NCBI GenBank assembly: GCA_030220185.1
Contig: JASPKZ010005703.1
Span: forward strand, 1,343,123 to 1,407,122
DNA length: 64,000 nucleotides
DNA from: Diploptera punctata
Taxonomy: Eukaryota > Arthropoda > Insecta > Blattodea > Blaberidae
Direction: 5' to 3'
Shown: positions 20,942 through 30,970 of the stretch, piece by piece
Layout: each line of letters opens with the position of its first letter
Numbering within the stretch: the first letter of the stretch is position 1
Program-made: the position numbers and the translations under genes
The notes under the pieces: model-generated
Seen by the model: only the letters and a program-made list of their open reading frames with translations
Told to the model about the DNA's origin: nothing
Database searches by the model: none

Positions 20942-21246
20942 ACTAACATTAAAGGATATCTGCTAATTACATGACACTCTGTATTGTCATTTGCTAGCCA
21001 GTGACATCAGTGACTTCAGTTGAATTTGGCTATTGGAGCTTTCATGTTACTGATTTATTTATTCTTCAACAATTTTTAACTTTAAACTTTGTTAAATCAT
21101 CCAGTATCCCTAAGGCAGTAATGATATATTGTTCAAGAGAAAAAAAATTGCAGAAATGTCCCTTGAAAATTTTTTTCTCAGCCCTTAACAGTTTTTCTTC
21201 ATTTTTCCCTTGTGCCTGTTGGTATCAGGTTATCTACCCATCATAA
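20942..21246. other. Fbxw5 intron, nothing recognised
   Basis: No repeat family or coding signature could be supported. A chance open frame at 21001-21246 resembles nothing known to me. Confidence 0.4.
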
Positions 21247-21603
21247 TACCATATTTATGCATGTATAGGCCATGTGTGGGTATAGGGCACATCCAAGTTT
21301 TGCGATAATAAATTGGGAGGGGAAAAAGTGTCTTATATTTTTGCTAAGAAACAATGCAAATGCAAAAGACACAAGTAGGCTATGCCATTTTTAAATCTGG
21401 CAATGTTGTAAATTCCAAAGCTTCTGTTGTCAGCCCTAATCTGTATTACCGGCTATGTAACAATACATTCAGGCTGCGGCTCAGTCATTAACACAAGGGT
21501 AAAAGGGACTGTCATTTGGTAGGTACAGTATTCATTGTCATTAATAATGAGTGGAGAACATATTTTAATCGACTCACCTCATACATTTTCAAACTTCTTT
21601 GAT

Positions 21604-21646
21604 ACCGACGGTTTCAGACAATATCATGTCCTTCTTCAGTCATGGT
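21604..21646 (-). ncRNA. Hammerhead-ribozyme-like motif (left arm)
   Basis: On the minus strand: CTGAAGA (21639-21633), an extra A, helix II GGACA/TGTCT, GAAA (21615-21612) and helix III ACCG/CGGT with a 1-nt loop. Helix I is TGA/TCA. Compared with its right-arm partner, helix III differs at both sides of one base pair (C-G here, T-A there). Confidence 0.65.
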
Positions 21647-22095
21647 GTCCACTGATGAAATTCCGTGATTGTTGATTTCTTTAGTGACATCACTTCTTGT
21701 GCTGCCATCTTTCGTTGGGATTATAAACTTTGTAATTAAATTTTTATCCACCGGAATATCGAAATTCATAGATCGATATTTATTCTTCTGAATGAATATC
21801 ATTTCCCAAATTGTCAATTCCAATGGTTTATCCAATTGTTTCAAAAGTTTTGCTTCTTTTTCAATTTTATGATGTTCTAGTAAACTATGTGCAGCAATTG
21901 CTGATTTTTCAATTTCACAATTTTTAATATTTCTAAAATGATATTCATTCAGAAGAATAAATATCGATCTATGAATTTCAATATTCCGGTGGATAAAAAT
22001 TTAATTACAAAGTTTATAATCCCAACGAAAGATGGCAGCACAAGAAGTGATGTCACTAAAGATATCAACAATCACGGAATTTCATCAGTGGACGC

Positions 22096-22140
22096 CATGA
22101 CTGAAGAAGGACATGATATTGTCTGAAACTGTCAGTATCA
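22096..22140 (+). ncRNA. Hammerhead-ribozyme-like motif (right arm)
   Basis: CTGAAGA (22101-22107), an extra A, helix II GGACA/TGTCT, GAAA (22124-22127), helix III ACTG/CAGT and A22136. Helix I pairs TGA (22098-22100) with TCA (22137-22139). The frame's stop TGA overlaps the GAAA. Confidence 0.68.
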
Positions 22141-22220
22141 AAGAAGTTTGAAAATGTCTGAGGTGAGTCGATTAAAATATGTTCTCCACTCATTATTAAT
22201 GATATAACCTCATAATGTTT

Positions 22221-22600
22221 TTTTTTTCAAATGCCCCAGTTTGTCTTTCGACATTCCTGGTTTCTCTCCTGGCATGGCATACTTGTAACCCACTTCTGAG
22301 GTTGGGGCGCCTGGAAGGCGGGGTTACGTTGCCCCGATAATATGATGGGTGATGATAATGGTGCGCCAGGAGAGTCCCTAATCCTAAGCTTAACCTAAGA
22401 TGAATATGAATGATGATGATTGCGATGGCCATATGATTTCGGGGACCGTTTGGGCCTTAAAGTTTTCCTGACATTTGTCTTACAGGTGAGGAAAAACCCC
22501 GATAAAAACCTCACCCAGAAAAACTGTCCTGACCGGAGATCGAACCCGGGCCCGCTGCGTGACAAGGCAGCATGCTACCCCAAGACCACAGCGGTGGACT
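22221..22600 (-). mobile_element. SINE-E, full length, 15-bp TSD
   Basis: AACCTCATAATGTTT at 22206-22220 and 22601-22615 flanks it. The tRNA-like head is at the right on the minus strand (about 22600-22526), with A box TGTGGTCTTGGGGTAGC and B box GGTTCGATCTCC. A T-run at the left (poly-A on the minus strand) is the tail. It lies in the end of a PLE foldback. Confidence 0.85.
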
Positions 22601-23416
22601 AACCTCATAATGTTTACTTCCCAATATTAATTTAAATATTCATTGTCATTCCTGTTCACTGTGTGTAAACATAGGTTGGTGCAGAGCAAGTTATACCTCC
22701 AAATTCAATTTACAAGTGGTGCGCTATGCAGCAAATGCTGATATATGACAGCAGGAAGAAAGTTTGATGTGGAGGGAAAAAAAATGTGCAATGGTGGATC
22801 CAAACAAAACATACACTTGAAAACACATCACAACATTGACAATCTTTCCATGGAAAGAAAGCGAAATATCCACAGTTAGAAAGAGTTCTCCTGGATTACG
22901 TACGGAAAACAAGGGTAGATGGGTTTTCAGTTTAAATGCCTTAAGATAGCCAAGAATATGGAAATCCCATGCAATGAATTTAAGGAAAGTTATGGCTGGG
23001 AAAGGCGATTTTGGACATGTCACGACCTTGTAATTTGGAGGCGTTGACAATAAAATTGTTCTAAAATGAAGCACGTTTTTTAGATATTTCATGTATAAGC
23101 TGCACCCTAATTTTGAAACTCATATTTTAGGTAAAAAAGTGCGGCCTATACACGCATAAGTACGGTAGTTCTTTGGGACTATTATGTAGGAGAATAATGA
23201 TGTTACATTGTTTTAACAAAAATTCTGCTGGTTGACAATATTAATTTTAACATTTAACATTTAATTTTGTCTATTCATTCTTACCTCTTATAGTTGTTTT
23301 TGTCAAACATATGTTTCAGAGCTTCTTAGCCAAAATGTTTTAATTATTAAACAAACCTCTTAATTAAGGAAGAATATTTTTTATCACTCACCTCATATTG
23401 TTCTTCTTATTTGATT

Positions 23417-23460
23417 ATAAACTAGTTTCGGAACATAGTTTCTGTTCCATCCTCAGTATC
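23417..23460 (-). ncRNA. Hammerhead-ribozyme-like motif (left arm)
   Basis: Minus strand: CTGAGGA (23456-23450), an extra T, helix II GGAACA/TGTTCC, GAAA (23429-23426) and the palindromic helix III ACTAGT. It mirrors 24616-24660. Confidence 0.68.
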
Positions 23461-23557
23461 GTCACGACCGTTGTTCTGTCGTCTTGAAGAGCTGTCCTTC
23501 TCTCCTTCCATTGGCTGACTGAAAAACCTCGAAACCAGGTCATTCTCACCGGGAAAT

Positions 23558-23860
23558 TCAAAGTTCATTAAATTTCTTCTTTTCGCTCTTTTGAATGTAG
23601 ATCTTTTCCCAAACAGTAAGTTCTTTTGGTTTTTCTATTTGTTTTAATAATTTAGCCTCTTTCTCGATAAGATGTTTTTCAGACCATGCATGGGCAGCCA
23701 CTGCAGATTTTTCTACTTCCCCTTTTTTGACATTCCTGAGATGTTCTTTCACTCTAGTTTTCAAATTTCTCTTAGTTTTTCCTATGTAGAATTTCTCACA
23801 TTCTTCACATTTAATTTGATAAATCCCTGATTTGTTTTCTTCTTTAATTTTCTCAATCAT
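23558..23860 (-). pseudogene. PLE GIY-YIG endonuclease, inverted half
   Basis: The frame reads SGIYQIKCEECEKFYIGKT, VKEHLRNVKKGEVEKSAVAA and ELTVWEKIYIQKSEKKKFNE. GIY and YIG motifs are intact, as are the R (TKRNLKTR) and H/E region (AVAAHAWSEKH). It lacks the RT because of 5' truncation. One base difference from the right half changes the end (KKFNEL here, KKLMNFEF there). Confidence 0.8.
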
Positions 23861-24216
23861 ATTAGGTCTAATCAGTCTACTGATGCTGTAGTCATTTTTG
23901 GGTGCTAACCTTATGTTGAAATCTTAAAAAAATTTTTGAAACTTGTGGTGTTTTAATGGATGATATGTGAATTTCCTAAATTTTACATTATCTTCTTTAA
24001 CTTTTAGAAGAGTGCTTTGATTAATAAATTTTTGTCTTTTGAACTTTTTTTATTAATCAAAGTACTCTTCTAAAAGTTAAAGAAGATAATGTAAAATATA
24101 GGAAATTCACATATCATCCATTAAAACACCACAAGTTTCAAAAATTTTTTTAAGATTTCAACATAAGGTTAGCACCCAAAAATGACTACAGCATCAGTAG
24201 ACTGATTAGACCTAAT

Positions 24217-24654
24217 ATGATTGAGAAAATTAAAGAAGAAAACAAATCAGGGATTTATCAAATTAAATGTGAAGAATGTGAGAAATTCTACATAGGAAAA
24301 ACTAAGAGAAATTTGAAAACTAGAGTGAAAGAACATCTCAGGAATGTCAAAAAAGGGGAAGTAGAAAAATCTGCAGTGGCTGCCCATGCATGGTCTGAAA
24401 AACATCTTATCGAGAAAGAGGCTAAATTATTAAAACAAATAGAAAAACCAAAAGAACTTACTGTTTGGGAAAAGATCTACATTCAAAAGAGCGAAAAGAA
24501 GAAATTAATGAACTTTGAATTTCCCGGTGAGAATGACCTGGTTTCGAGGTTTTTCAGTCAGCCAATGGAAGGAGAGAAGGACAGCTCTTCAAGACGACAG
24601 AACAACGGTCGTGACGATACTGAGGATGGAACAGAAACTATGTTCCGAAACTAG
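24217..24654 (+). pseudogene. PLE GIY-YIG endonuclease C-terminus, direct half
   Basis: This is 145 codons without interruption: SGIYQIKCEECEKFYIGKTK at residues 11-30, a basic segment, AAHAWSEKHLIEKEAKLLKQ, KELTVWEKIYIQK, and MNFEFPGENDLVSRFFSQPM. The C-terminus TEDGTETMFRN is the translation of the hammerhead core, and the stop TAG lies in helix III. The endonuclease would nick target DNA, but this copy has no RT. Confidence 0.82.
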
Positions 24655-24660
24655 TTTATA
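24616..24660 (+). ncRNA. Hammerhead-ribozyme-like motif (right arm)
   Basis: CTGAGGA (24620-24626), an extra T, helix II GGAACA/TGTTCC with a 7-nt loop, GAAA (24647-24650), the palindromic helix III ACTAGT and T24656. Helix I pairs ATA (24617-24619) with TAT (24657-24659). Confidence 0.72.
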
Positions 24661-24879
24661 ATCAAATAAGAAGAACAATATGAGGTGAGTGATAAAAAAT
24701 ATTCTACCTAATGAATATACCTCATAGTGAGAATTCCTAAAATAAGTAAACCTCTTAATGTTACTTCCTATTGTATTTAAAAAAATAATTTTTATTTTAT
24801 TCTTTATAGACAGTTTAATACCTAAAGTTTTACCATATTTATAATCTTAGTTCAACTGTGCTATTATTCTACCAGTTAT

Positions 24880-25335
24880 ATTATATGGGTGCGAAACATG
24901 GACTCCTACTTTAAGGGAGGAAAGGAGATTACGAGTATTTGAGAATAAAGTTCTTAGGAAAATTTTTGGACTAAAGAGAGATGAACAGACAGGTGAATGG
25001 AGAAGACTATATATCAATGAACTACATGGTCTTTATAGGAAGCCAGATATAATAAGAACAGTTAAGTCTCGTAGACTGCGATGGGCAGGACATGTTGCAC
25101 GTATGGGGAATGAAAGACGTGCATAGAAACTTCTTGTAGGAAAGCCAGAGGGAAAACGCCCAGTTGGTAGACCAAGAATGAGGTGGGAGAACAACATTAA
25201 CTATGATTTGAGGGAAGTAGATTATACAGGGAATGATTGGAAAGCATTAGCTCAGGATAGGGACATATGGAGAGCTTATGTCTGCGCGGCCATGAACCTA
25301 CGGGTTCGATAGTGCCAGTGAGTAAGTAAGTAAGT
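24880..25335 (+). pseudogene. LINE family A 3' tail
   Basis: One almost open frame reads RRLRVFENKVLRKIFGLKRD, LRWAGHVARMGNERRA (stop), KRPVGRPRMRWENNIN and ALAQDRDIWRAYVCAAMNLR. It stops at 25309-25311 before GTGCCAGTGAGTAAGTAAG. This is the conserved C-terminal region downstream of the RT, severely 5'-truncated, and it is the cleanest copy of this tail here. Confidence 0.78.
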
Positions 25336-25944
25336 TCAACTGTGCAGACTTTGTATTTTTATTATTTGTAGTTATTTGTTTTGTATAGAAGTTCCATTGC
25401 ATAACTGCTCGATAGAGTCAAAGTTGACTGAAGTGTTGGTTTATGCTGATTTTTAGATTACAGAAACAATCCTCATAGTACCGACGTTGAACAAAAATTT
25501 CTAATTATGAGTATTGAACTCGTACCTACTGTTCTAGAAGAATATAATAGATCCATATGATCCAGTGCAGGACCAAGTGCTCATCCTAATATTCAGGTTT
25601 AGAAGTGTTCAAACCAGGCTAGAGCTGAAGGATTTTTTCTTTCTTCTTCTTCCTTCCTATAGAAAAATTTTCCATCCCCGGGAAATTCTCGTATAAGACT
25701 TGAAAGCATAATAATAGTCCCTTCGATTGGTTGCTGGCCAAAGGATTTAAGGAAAGTAAAAATTTAAAGCTTGAAATAAGAGTTTTATGAACTTTTTTTT
25801 TGGGATCTTGAAATCAATTTTTAAATTGCATTACTAACTTGAGATATTAAAAAGTATTATTAAATAAAATATCTACTTACCTATGGTTTTATATTATTTT
25901 TAATTTCAATTAGCAACTAAAGAATAAAATTAACATTTTTACAG
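25336..25944. other. Fbxw5 intron, mostly unrecognised
   Basis: A short piece at about 25640-25690 (TTCTTCTTCCTTCCTATAG ... CATCCCCGGGAAATTCTCG) resembles LINE 3' sequence also seen near 42235. The rest is AT-rich. Confidence 0.4.
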
Positions 25945-26126
25945 ATGCAGTACACTTGAAGGAGCATTTTTAAATTGGCGACGTCTTGGTGATGGAATGG
26001 ATTATGCATGCCCAATTCAATATAATGCTGAATATCGCCAAGTGGAAATTCAAGCAAAGAAGGAGCATGCTTCTGGGAGTATCTCTGATGACAGTGACTA
26101 TGATGAAAATCCTTGTTTACCTCCAG
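25945..26126 (+). CDS. Fbxw5: Fbxw5 exon
   Basis: Acceptor TTTTTACAG (ends 25944), donor GTACAT (26127). Joined to CA of the previous exon it reads QCSTLEGAFLNWRRLGDGMD, then YACPIQYNAEYRQVEIQAKK, then an acidic stretch SDDSDYDENPCLPP, and leaves one base G. It is a linker between the two WD-repeat groups of FBXW5. A PLE fragment begins about 25 bp after the donor. Confidence 0.8.
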
Positions 26127-26149
26127 GTACATATTTCTTATTATAATAA

Positions 26150-26345
26150 ATAGGTCCAAACATCTTGCATGTGGAGAGAGATTTGTTATGCAAGTTCTTT
26201 GAACCAAAAAGGAGAGGGAATAGGAGTCAACATCCAAGGCCAACAACATAGAAATCATCAGCCTGGACAAGTTGAAGATAGAACAGAGATGTTTTGAAAC
26301 ACGTCCTAAAATAAATCAACGAATATGAGGTAAGATGTCAAGAGA
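26150..26345 (+). mobile_element. PLE end fragment next to an Fbxw5 donor
   Basis: It has coding-like remnants (LCKFFEPKRRGNRSQH ...), TTGAAGA in place of CTGAAGA, helix II AGAACA/TGTTTT, GAAACACGTCC, and the terminal ATATGAGGTAAGATG near 26328. The hammerhead's first core C is mutated. Confidence 0.6.
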
Positions 26346-26566
26346 CTCAACTTATTTATTATAAGCTTTATATTAGCTTGACCTGTATCTGTCTATGTAA
26401 TGGAATCTTCCAACACGATTTTCAGCCACTTAAAAACATTGGATCGACTTGAAACTTTGTATACTTGTAAAGGACCAATGACAATACAATAATTTCATAA
26501 ATAATATATAATAGGTTGCGGACTTATCGACTTTTTAGTCCATCATTGTAAGAAATTAATATTATA

Positions 26567-26658
26567 TCCTCTAGTAGCTCAGTTGGTAGAGTGGTGGACT
26601 GTAGTGGTATATATTTTCAGTAATCCATAGGTTGCTGGTTCAAATCCGACCCGGAGGA
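26567..26658 (+). tRNA. tRNA-Tyr (GTA) with intron
   Basis: A box TAGCTCAGTTGGTAGAG, anticodon region GGACTGTAG followed by an intron of about 16-18 nt (TGGTATATATTTTCAG...) and ATCCA, and B box GGTTCAAATCC. The acceptor arms TCCTCTA and CGGAGGA pair at six of seven positions (one G-U); the inner pair A-C is mismatched. Introns after position 37 are usual for nuclear tRNA-Tyr. A T6 run (26662-26667) is a good Pol III terminator. It lies in the Fbxw5 intron in the same orientation. The mismatch leaves some chance of a pseudogene. Confidence 0.78.
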
Positions 26659-26661
26659 TTG

Positions 26662-26667
26662 TTTTTT
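26662..26667 (+). terminator. Pol III T-run after tRNA-Tyr
   Basis: TTTTTT starts 4 bp after the tRNA end. Confidence 0.6.
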
Positions 26668-26728
26668 AAGCTCATACTACAGTAGTATTGAATTTAAAGA
26701 TATTTACATTTTTATCTTATTCTGGTCC

Positions 26729-27082
26729 CGCGCCGTAGCCGAGCGGTTAAGGTAGGATGCCTTGGCGCAGAGCTACAGGACTTGCGCTGGTTTGAGTCTC
26801 CATGGGGGAAGAAATTTTCTCATGGTTTTTCGGCCAGTATGGGACCGGTGCCCACCCAGCATCGTGAGGTAATTAGGTAGCTACAATAAGTAGCTGCTCC
26901 AGGTTGAGGAACCAGCTATAACGGCTGGGGGGCTCGACATGCTAACCACATGTCACCCCTACACTGGCTGTTGATCATCTACCTCTGTGATTGACACATG
27001 TGGATATGAAGGGCCAGCAGCCGGCTGGTAAAAGGGCAACCGCTGAAAAGTGGAAAAGACCCTCAATCGATCGATCTTATTC
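26729..27082 (+). mobile_element. SINE-C, full length
   Basis: The tRNA-like head CCGTAGCCGAGCGGTTAAGG and B box GGTTTGAGTCTCC are followed by CATGGGGGAAGAAATTTTCTC and the body TGGGACCGGTGCCCACCCAG. It ends in an (ATCG)n tail (27072-27082). Other copies, all on the minus strand, are at about 32945-33255, 38300-38640 and 55440-56045. Confidence 0.82.
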
Positions 27083-27329
27083 TGTAAAATGTTAATGACA
27101 ATTTTGTAAACTTACCACATTGTAATTTATCAAAAAAAATATGAGAAGGATACGACTAACTGTAACTATTTATCTACATTAAAATATTCAAAAAATATTA
27201 TAATAGTATTAGATAATAATAATTTTTTAAAAAATATTATATTTGTGCCTAGACACTAAAAATATCGTAAGCAATTAAATTTTCATGGGATTCCGGTTTA
27301 TGACAATCAATTAAACTAAAAATTTAAAA
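27083..27329. other. AT-rich intron
   Basis: No feature is recognised. Confidence 0.4.
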
Positions 27330-27843
27330 AAATAAATAATAGTTTAAAAAACTAAAACAACACACTTTATTAGAAAACCAAAATAAAAAATAGTTAAAAA
27401 AACTAAAACAACATGCTTTATTAGAAAACTGAACTAAAAAATGAAAAATAATTTTATTTCCAACACGCTTGGGATAAAATTAAAGTGGTCAACAAAAAAA
27501 TCATCTCCAACTCATCCAGTTATCTACAAAAAAAAATAATTTTACCATCAAAAGCATGGGGTGCTTTCTATGGTTTTTACATTTTCTTCTTAGAGACTTT
27601 ACTTTTACCAATATCTGTTTATTATCAAATATATTATTTGATAAAGAGCACCCCATGCTTTTGATGGTAAAATTATTTTTTTTGTAGATAACTCTAGTTT
27701 TATTCTAGATGTGTTGGAGATGATTTTTTTGTTGACCACTTTAATTTTATCCCAAGTGTGTTGGAAATTAAATTATTTTTCATTTTTTAGTTCGGTTTTC
27801 TAATAAAGCATGTTGTTTTAGTTTTTTTTTAAACTATTATTTA
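27330..27843. repeat. Long inverted repeat, unclassified
   Basis: The arms (about 27400-27570 and 27645-27843) mirror each other: TACCATCAAAAGCATGGGGTG on the left, with the inverse at 27648. A loop of about 70 bp lies between them. The outermost left portion is duplicated (AAACAACACACTTTATTAG at about 27357 and a variant at about 27408). No PLE terminal signature and no TIR/TSD were found. It could be a MITE or an old foldback. Confidence 0.6.
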
Positions 27844-27889
27844 TTATAATTATAACAACATTCATGAATAAGTTAAAGTTTGTATTTTA

Positions 27890-28493
27890 TTTTAGGATGT
27901 AATATTTTGAGGTTCTTTTAATTATATTATTTGGAGTCTGTTTATCTTACCTCAATATTAATGTTTGATTTGTTCTTGAACATGTTTCGATTGGATATCA
28001 ATCATCTTCAGTATCTTGCCCAGTCTGGTTGGATGTATATTGTAAACCCTGGATGTCGATGTCAGCTCCCTCCTGTGGTTGGCCAAAGAACCTCCAAACG
28101 AGGTCACATTCTGTTGGTATTTTGAAATTCATAACTCTGTTTTTGTCCTTCTGAATAAGGATTTTCCCAAATACTCAGCTCTTTTTATTTTCTAACTGTT
28201 TTAATAATTTAGTGTCTGAATTTATATTATGTTTTTTAGACCAGACATGAGCAGCAACTGCAGATTTCCCCATTTTTAATATTTCTTAAATGTTCTTTGG
28301 TTCTAATTTGTAGATGTCTTTTTGTTTTTCCTATATATAGCTTTTTACAACCCATGCATTCAATTTGATATATTGCTGATTTTTTATTTATTTTTGTTGG
28401 TTTTTATTAGTTTATTTAAACTTTGGTTATTTTCTGGTGCTAATTTAATATTAAACTTCTCAAATATCTTTTGGAATTTATTGTGTGTCCATT
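27890..28493 (-). mobile_element. PLE fragment, 5'-truncated, single orientation
   Basis: From the left: TTTTGAGGTTCTTTTAATTA, ATCTTACCTCAATATT (terminal signature, minus), a hammerhead, then the C-terminal and GIY-YIG coding region in several frames (28322-28450 region: YIG and CMGCKKLYIG-type remnants). It is truncated at 28493, where a SINE-A piece begins. Confidence 0.7.
27975..28015 (-). ncRNA. Hammerhead-ribozyme-like motif
   Basis: Minus strand: CTGAAGA (28011-28005), an extra T, helix II GATTG/CAATC, GAAA (27988-27985) and the palindromic helix III ACATGT. Helix I is poor (first pair C/A). Confidence 0.55.
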
Positions 28494-28640
28494 GTGAGTT
28501 CCAATCTAAATGCAAATTTTTCTCTTATATACGCTGTCAATTCCCATGCACCAAATGCTATGAAACCTTTGTTTCTATCTTGCAATGGTGGCCTACTCTG
28601 AGCGTATAATTTTTCTCTTCAAATATGATACATTATATTC
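28494..28640 (-). mobile_element. SINE-A fragment
   Basis: The linker GAAACCTTTGTTTCTATCTTGC and GCAAATTTTTCTCTTATATACG of SINE-A are present, ending ATTTTTCTCTTCAAATATG. The tRNA-like head is missing. Confidence 0.55.
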
Positions 28641-29357
28641 ATTTTAAAAGTAACTTATTTTAGTGAATTATGAATGTGTTCTCATTAAATAATATAAATA
28701 TTTCAGAATATTCAACATTATTTCTTAGCAGGAGTACAGGCATCCACAAAGCGTCATAATTGGTTCATGTTCTGTGCAAACTTCTTCCATTGCTTTGCAA
28801 TTTCATTAACAACTGAAGATCACAGGGGGAAAAACAAGGAATGTCACAAAAACCAAGAATTAACAAAACTTAATTTCAATATATGTAGGTAGGAAAAAAT
28901 TAAAATTTAATTAATTTCAATGTTTAAACAAATCCTTGTTGTTCCCAGTATAGCAAAAGTTGAACCGCTGATTTCACTCAGACATTCCATGTGTTTGCAA
29001 TGTTTATCACTGTCAATTGGACGATAATGTGCATAAACCGGCTATGTACCAGTTAAAAAAAAATTGTGATGCCATCTGTTGTACTGGCTCATGAAGTAAG
29101 TGTAAGCACACTTTTAGTGCCAAATCTTTAAATACAGCCTTATTTTTAAAGAAAAATGTAAATGCCATAAGTCCTATCAGAGATTCTGTGCTTTGCAACA
29201 AATGGGTATGAAACCGATCTTCATAAATGGTAATCTAAATTTTGCATCATGCAGCTAAGCATCAAATGTTCCTGCTCTTAGATTGTTGATGCATAACTGT
29301 CTAACAAGGAAAATAACTTGCAATAGCCTTTATTGTTAGTTTGACACTACAATAAAT
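28641..29357. other. Fbxw5 intron, nothing recognised
   Basis: AT-rich, no coding or repeat-end signature. Confidence 0.4.
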
Positions 29358-29370
29358 AGTGAAAATTGAT

Positions 29371-29716
29371 TGAAATTAATGTTGGGAAGTAAACATTATG
29401 AGGTAATAATCATTTAAATTCATCGGAGAAAATTTTTTTGAAAACTCACTTCATAAATTTCATGCTTTTCACAAAAACCATGGTTTGAAGTGAAGTCTTG
29501 CCCATCTTCAGTCAAAACTCCGACTGATGAAATTTGTCAACTCTTCTATTGTCACCATCTTCTGTGCTGCAACAATAGAAGAGTTAACGGCGGAAGAATT
29601 TCATCAATCAGAATTTTGACTGAAGATGGGCGAGACCTCGCTTGAAACCATGGTTTCGTGAAAAGCACAAAATTTATGAGGTGAGTTTAAAAAAAGAAGT
29701 CTCCAATGAATTTAAA
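29371..29716. mobile_element. PLE foldback with imperfect 13-bp TSD
   Basis: AGTGAAAATTGAT (29358-29370) and AGTGAAGATTGAC (29717-29729) flank it. The arms meet around 29550-29570, with about 20 bp of unpaired extra sequence from the left copy. The left terminal signature is AACTCACTTCATAAA (mutated) and the right is TTATGAGGTGAGTTT. Confidence 0.75.
29617..29660 (+). ncRNA. Hammerhead-ribozyme-like motif
   Basis: CTGAAGA (29620-29626), an extra T, helix II with GCGAG/CTCGC, GAAA (29644-29647), the palindromic helix III ACCATGGT and T29655. Helix I is TGA/TCG. In the left arm the G of GAAA is C, so only the right copy is intact. Confidence 0.62.
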
Positions 29717-29973
29717 AGTGAAGATTGACTTAAACTTTAAACATATTTTTCTCAAACTTACATAATGGTGCATAGCTGCTTGATGCATAACACTGTCCAA
29801 TTGAAAGATTTTAAAAAATACCAGTTGCCAGAGGATTATTTATATTTTCATTATTTCACAACATCCCTTGTTTTCTCCCTAAGGTCTTCCATGATTCTTG
29901 CCCAGGTCTGTTTCAGTATATCTTCCTTTGGGGTCATAAGCTAATGTTTTCTATCTTTAATTATCATTTCATT

Positions 29974-30935
29974 GTACTGTATTTATGCGTGTATAGGCTG
30001 CACATTTTTTACCTAAAATATAAGTTTCAAAATTAAGGTGCGGCTTATACATGAAATAACTAGAAAATGTGCTTTATTTTAGAATAATATATCTAATTAA
30101 TTACAAGTTCGAAGGCCTTATGATAGCCAAGAATATGGAAATCCCATGCAATAAATTTAAGACACGTTATGGTTGGCAAGGCCATTTATGACATGTCATG
30201 ACCTTGTAATTCAGCGGTGTATGTCAATAGTGCAGAAATTTCCTGATAGTACCAAGAGAAACTGTATAATTTCGACGGATATAGAAAATCCGTGTGCCTT
30301 ATTTTCCGTACGTAATCCAAAGAACTCTTTCTAACTGTAGATATTTCGCTTTCTTTCTGCAGAAAGATTGTCGATGTTGTGATATGTTTTCAAGGGCATG
30401 TTTTATTTGGATCCATCGTCACACATTTTTTTCATCCACGTCAAACTTTCTTCCTGCTGTCATATTTCCATGTTGTGCTGCATAGCGCAGCACTTGTAGC
30501 TTGAATAGGAGGTATAACTTGCTCTGCAACGACCCATGTTTACACACAGTGAACAGGAGTGACTATGAATACTGCTGATGATGGGACTAGTCCCAAAAGC
30601 GCTACAGATGAATAACTGATAAATTTGAGTAGACGGACCTTTTAAGTAAATATTTTGTAATTTTATATATTAATTATGAATACTATACCTACCAACTGAC
30701 TTGCCTTTTACCTTTGTGTTAATGACAGAGCCGCAGCCCGAATGTACCGTTACAAAGCCGGCAACAGAAGCTTTTGAATTTACAACATTGCCAGATTTAA
30801 AAATGGTGTAGACCTACTTCGGTCTTTTGCACTGCTTCTTAGCAAAAATATAAGACAAATATTTTTCCCCAATTTATTATCGTAAAACATGGATGTGGCT
30901 TATACACGCACGTGGCCTATACACGCATAATAAAT
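29974..30935. mobile_element. Rearranged relative of the 21247-23166 DNA element
   Basis: The ends TACTGTATTTATGCGTGTATAG and CCTATACACGCATAATAAATC match that element. The 30110-30225 part is in the same orientation as 22940-23040, whereas 29995-30060 and 30280-30930 are inverted relative to it, so this copy is internally scrambled. A solo PLE end is inserted at 30574-30674. Confidence 0.5.
30574..30674 (+). mobile_element. Solo PLE-like end, 101 bp, 10-bp TSD, variant hammerhead
   Basis: TATGAATACT at 30564-30573 and 30675-30684 flanks it. Core: CTGATGA, an extra T, perfect helix II GGGAC/GTCCC, then AAAA where GAAA is expected, the palindromic helix III AGCGCT and an A. Helix I CTG/CAG is perfect. 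The related end at about 50090 has the same AAAA. Confidence 0.6.
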
Positions 30936-30970
30936 CAGGGTATTTTCTTACCCCTATCTGTTTTAATTTA

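Larger units (their letters stand above)
21543..22636. mobile_element. PLE foldback with 14-bp TSD, itself hit by a SINE
   Basis: TATTCATTGTCATT at 21529-21542 and 22637-22650 flanks it. The minus half (to about 21940) and the plus half (about 21940-22205, finished at 22616-22636) both carry the C-terminal frame (IYIQKNKYRSMNFDIPV ... MTEEGHDIV stop), a hammerhead motif and the terminal TGAGGTGAGTCG. A SINE (22221-22600) splits the right end. Confidence 0.88.
21247..23166 (+). mobile_element. DNA element with TIR-like ends and pogo/CENPB-type DNA-binding remnant
   Basis: The left end ACCATATTTATGCATGTATAG and the right end GGCCTATACACGCATAAGTACGGT are inverted partners. Near 22880-23050 the plus strand reads CLKIAKNMEIPCNEFKESYG with WERRFWTCHDLVIWRR, resembling the second helix-turn-helix of CENPB/Tigger-like proteins. 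No catalytic domain is seen, so it is non-autonomous or decayed. It hosts a PLE foldback (21543-22636). A rearranged relative is at 29974-30935. Confidence 0.5.
23365..24747. mobile_element. PLE foldback, 1.38 kb, with 12-bp TSD
   Basis: AAACCTCTTAAT at 23353-23364 and 24748-24759 flanks it. The halves meet near 24030-24050; the left half extends about 20 bp further upstream in PLE terms. Both halves hold the same GIY-YIG coding region, hammerhead and TATGAGGTGAGTG end, and the 100 codons compared between the halves agree. This is a young insertion. Confidence 0.9.

Noticed and set aside
21001..21246. 81-codon open frame as a small gene
   Set aside because: No motif, no splice context, AT-rich intron; consistent with chance.
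22724..23092. 122-codon minus-strand open frame
   Set aside because: It lies antisense to a CENPB/pogo-like DNA-binding remnant, which is the recognisable reading.
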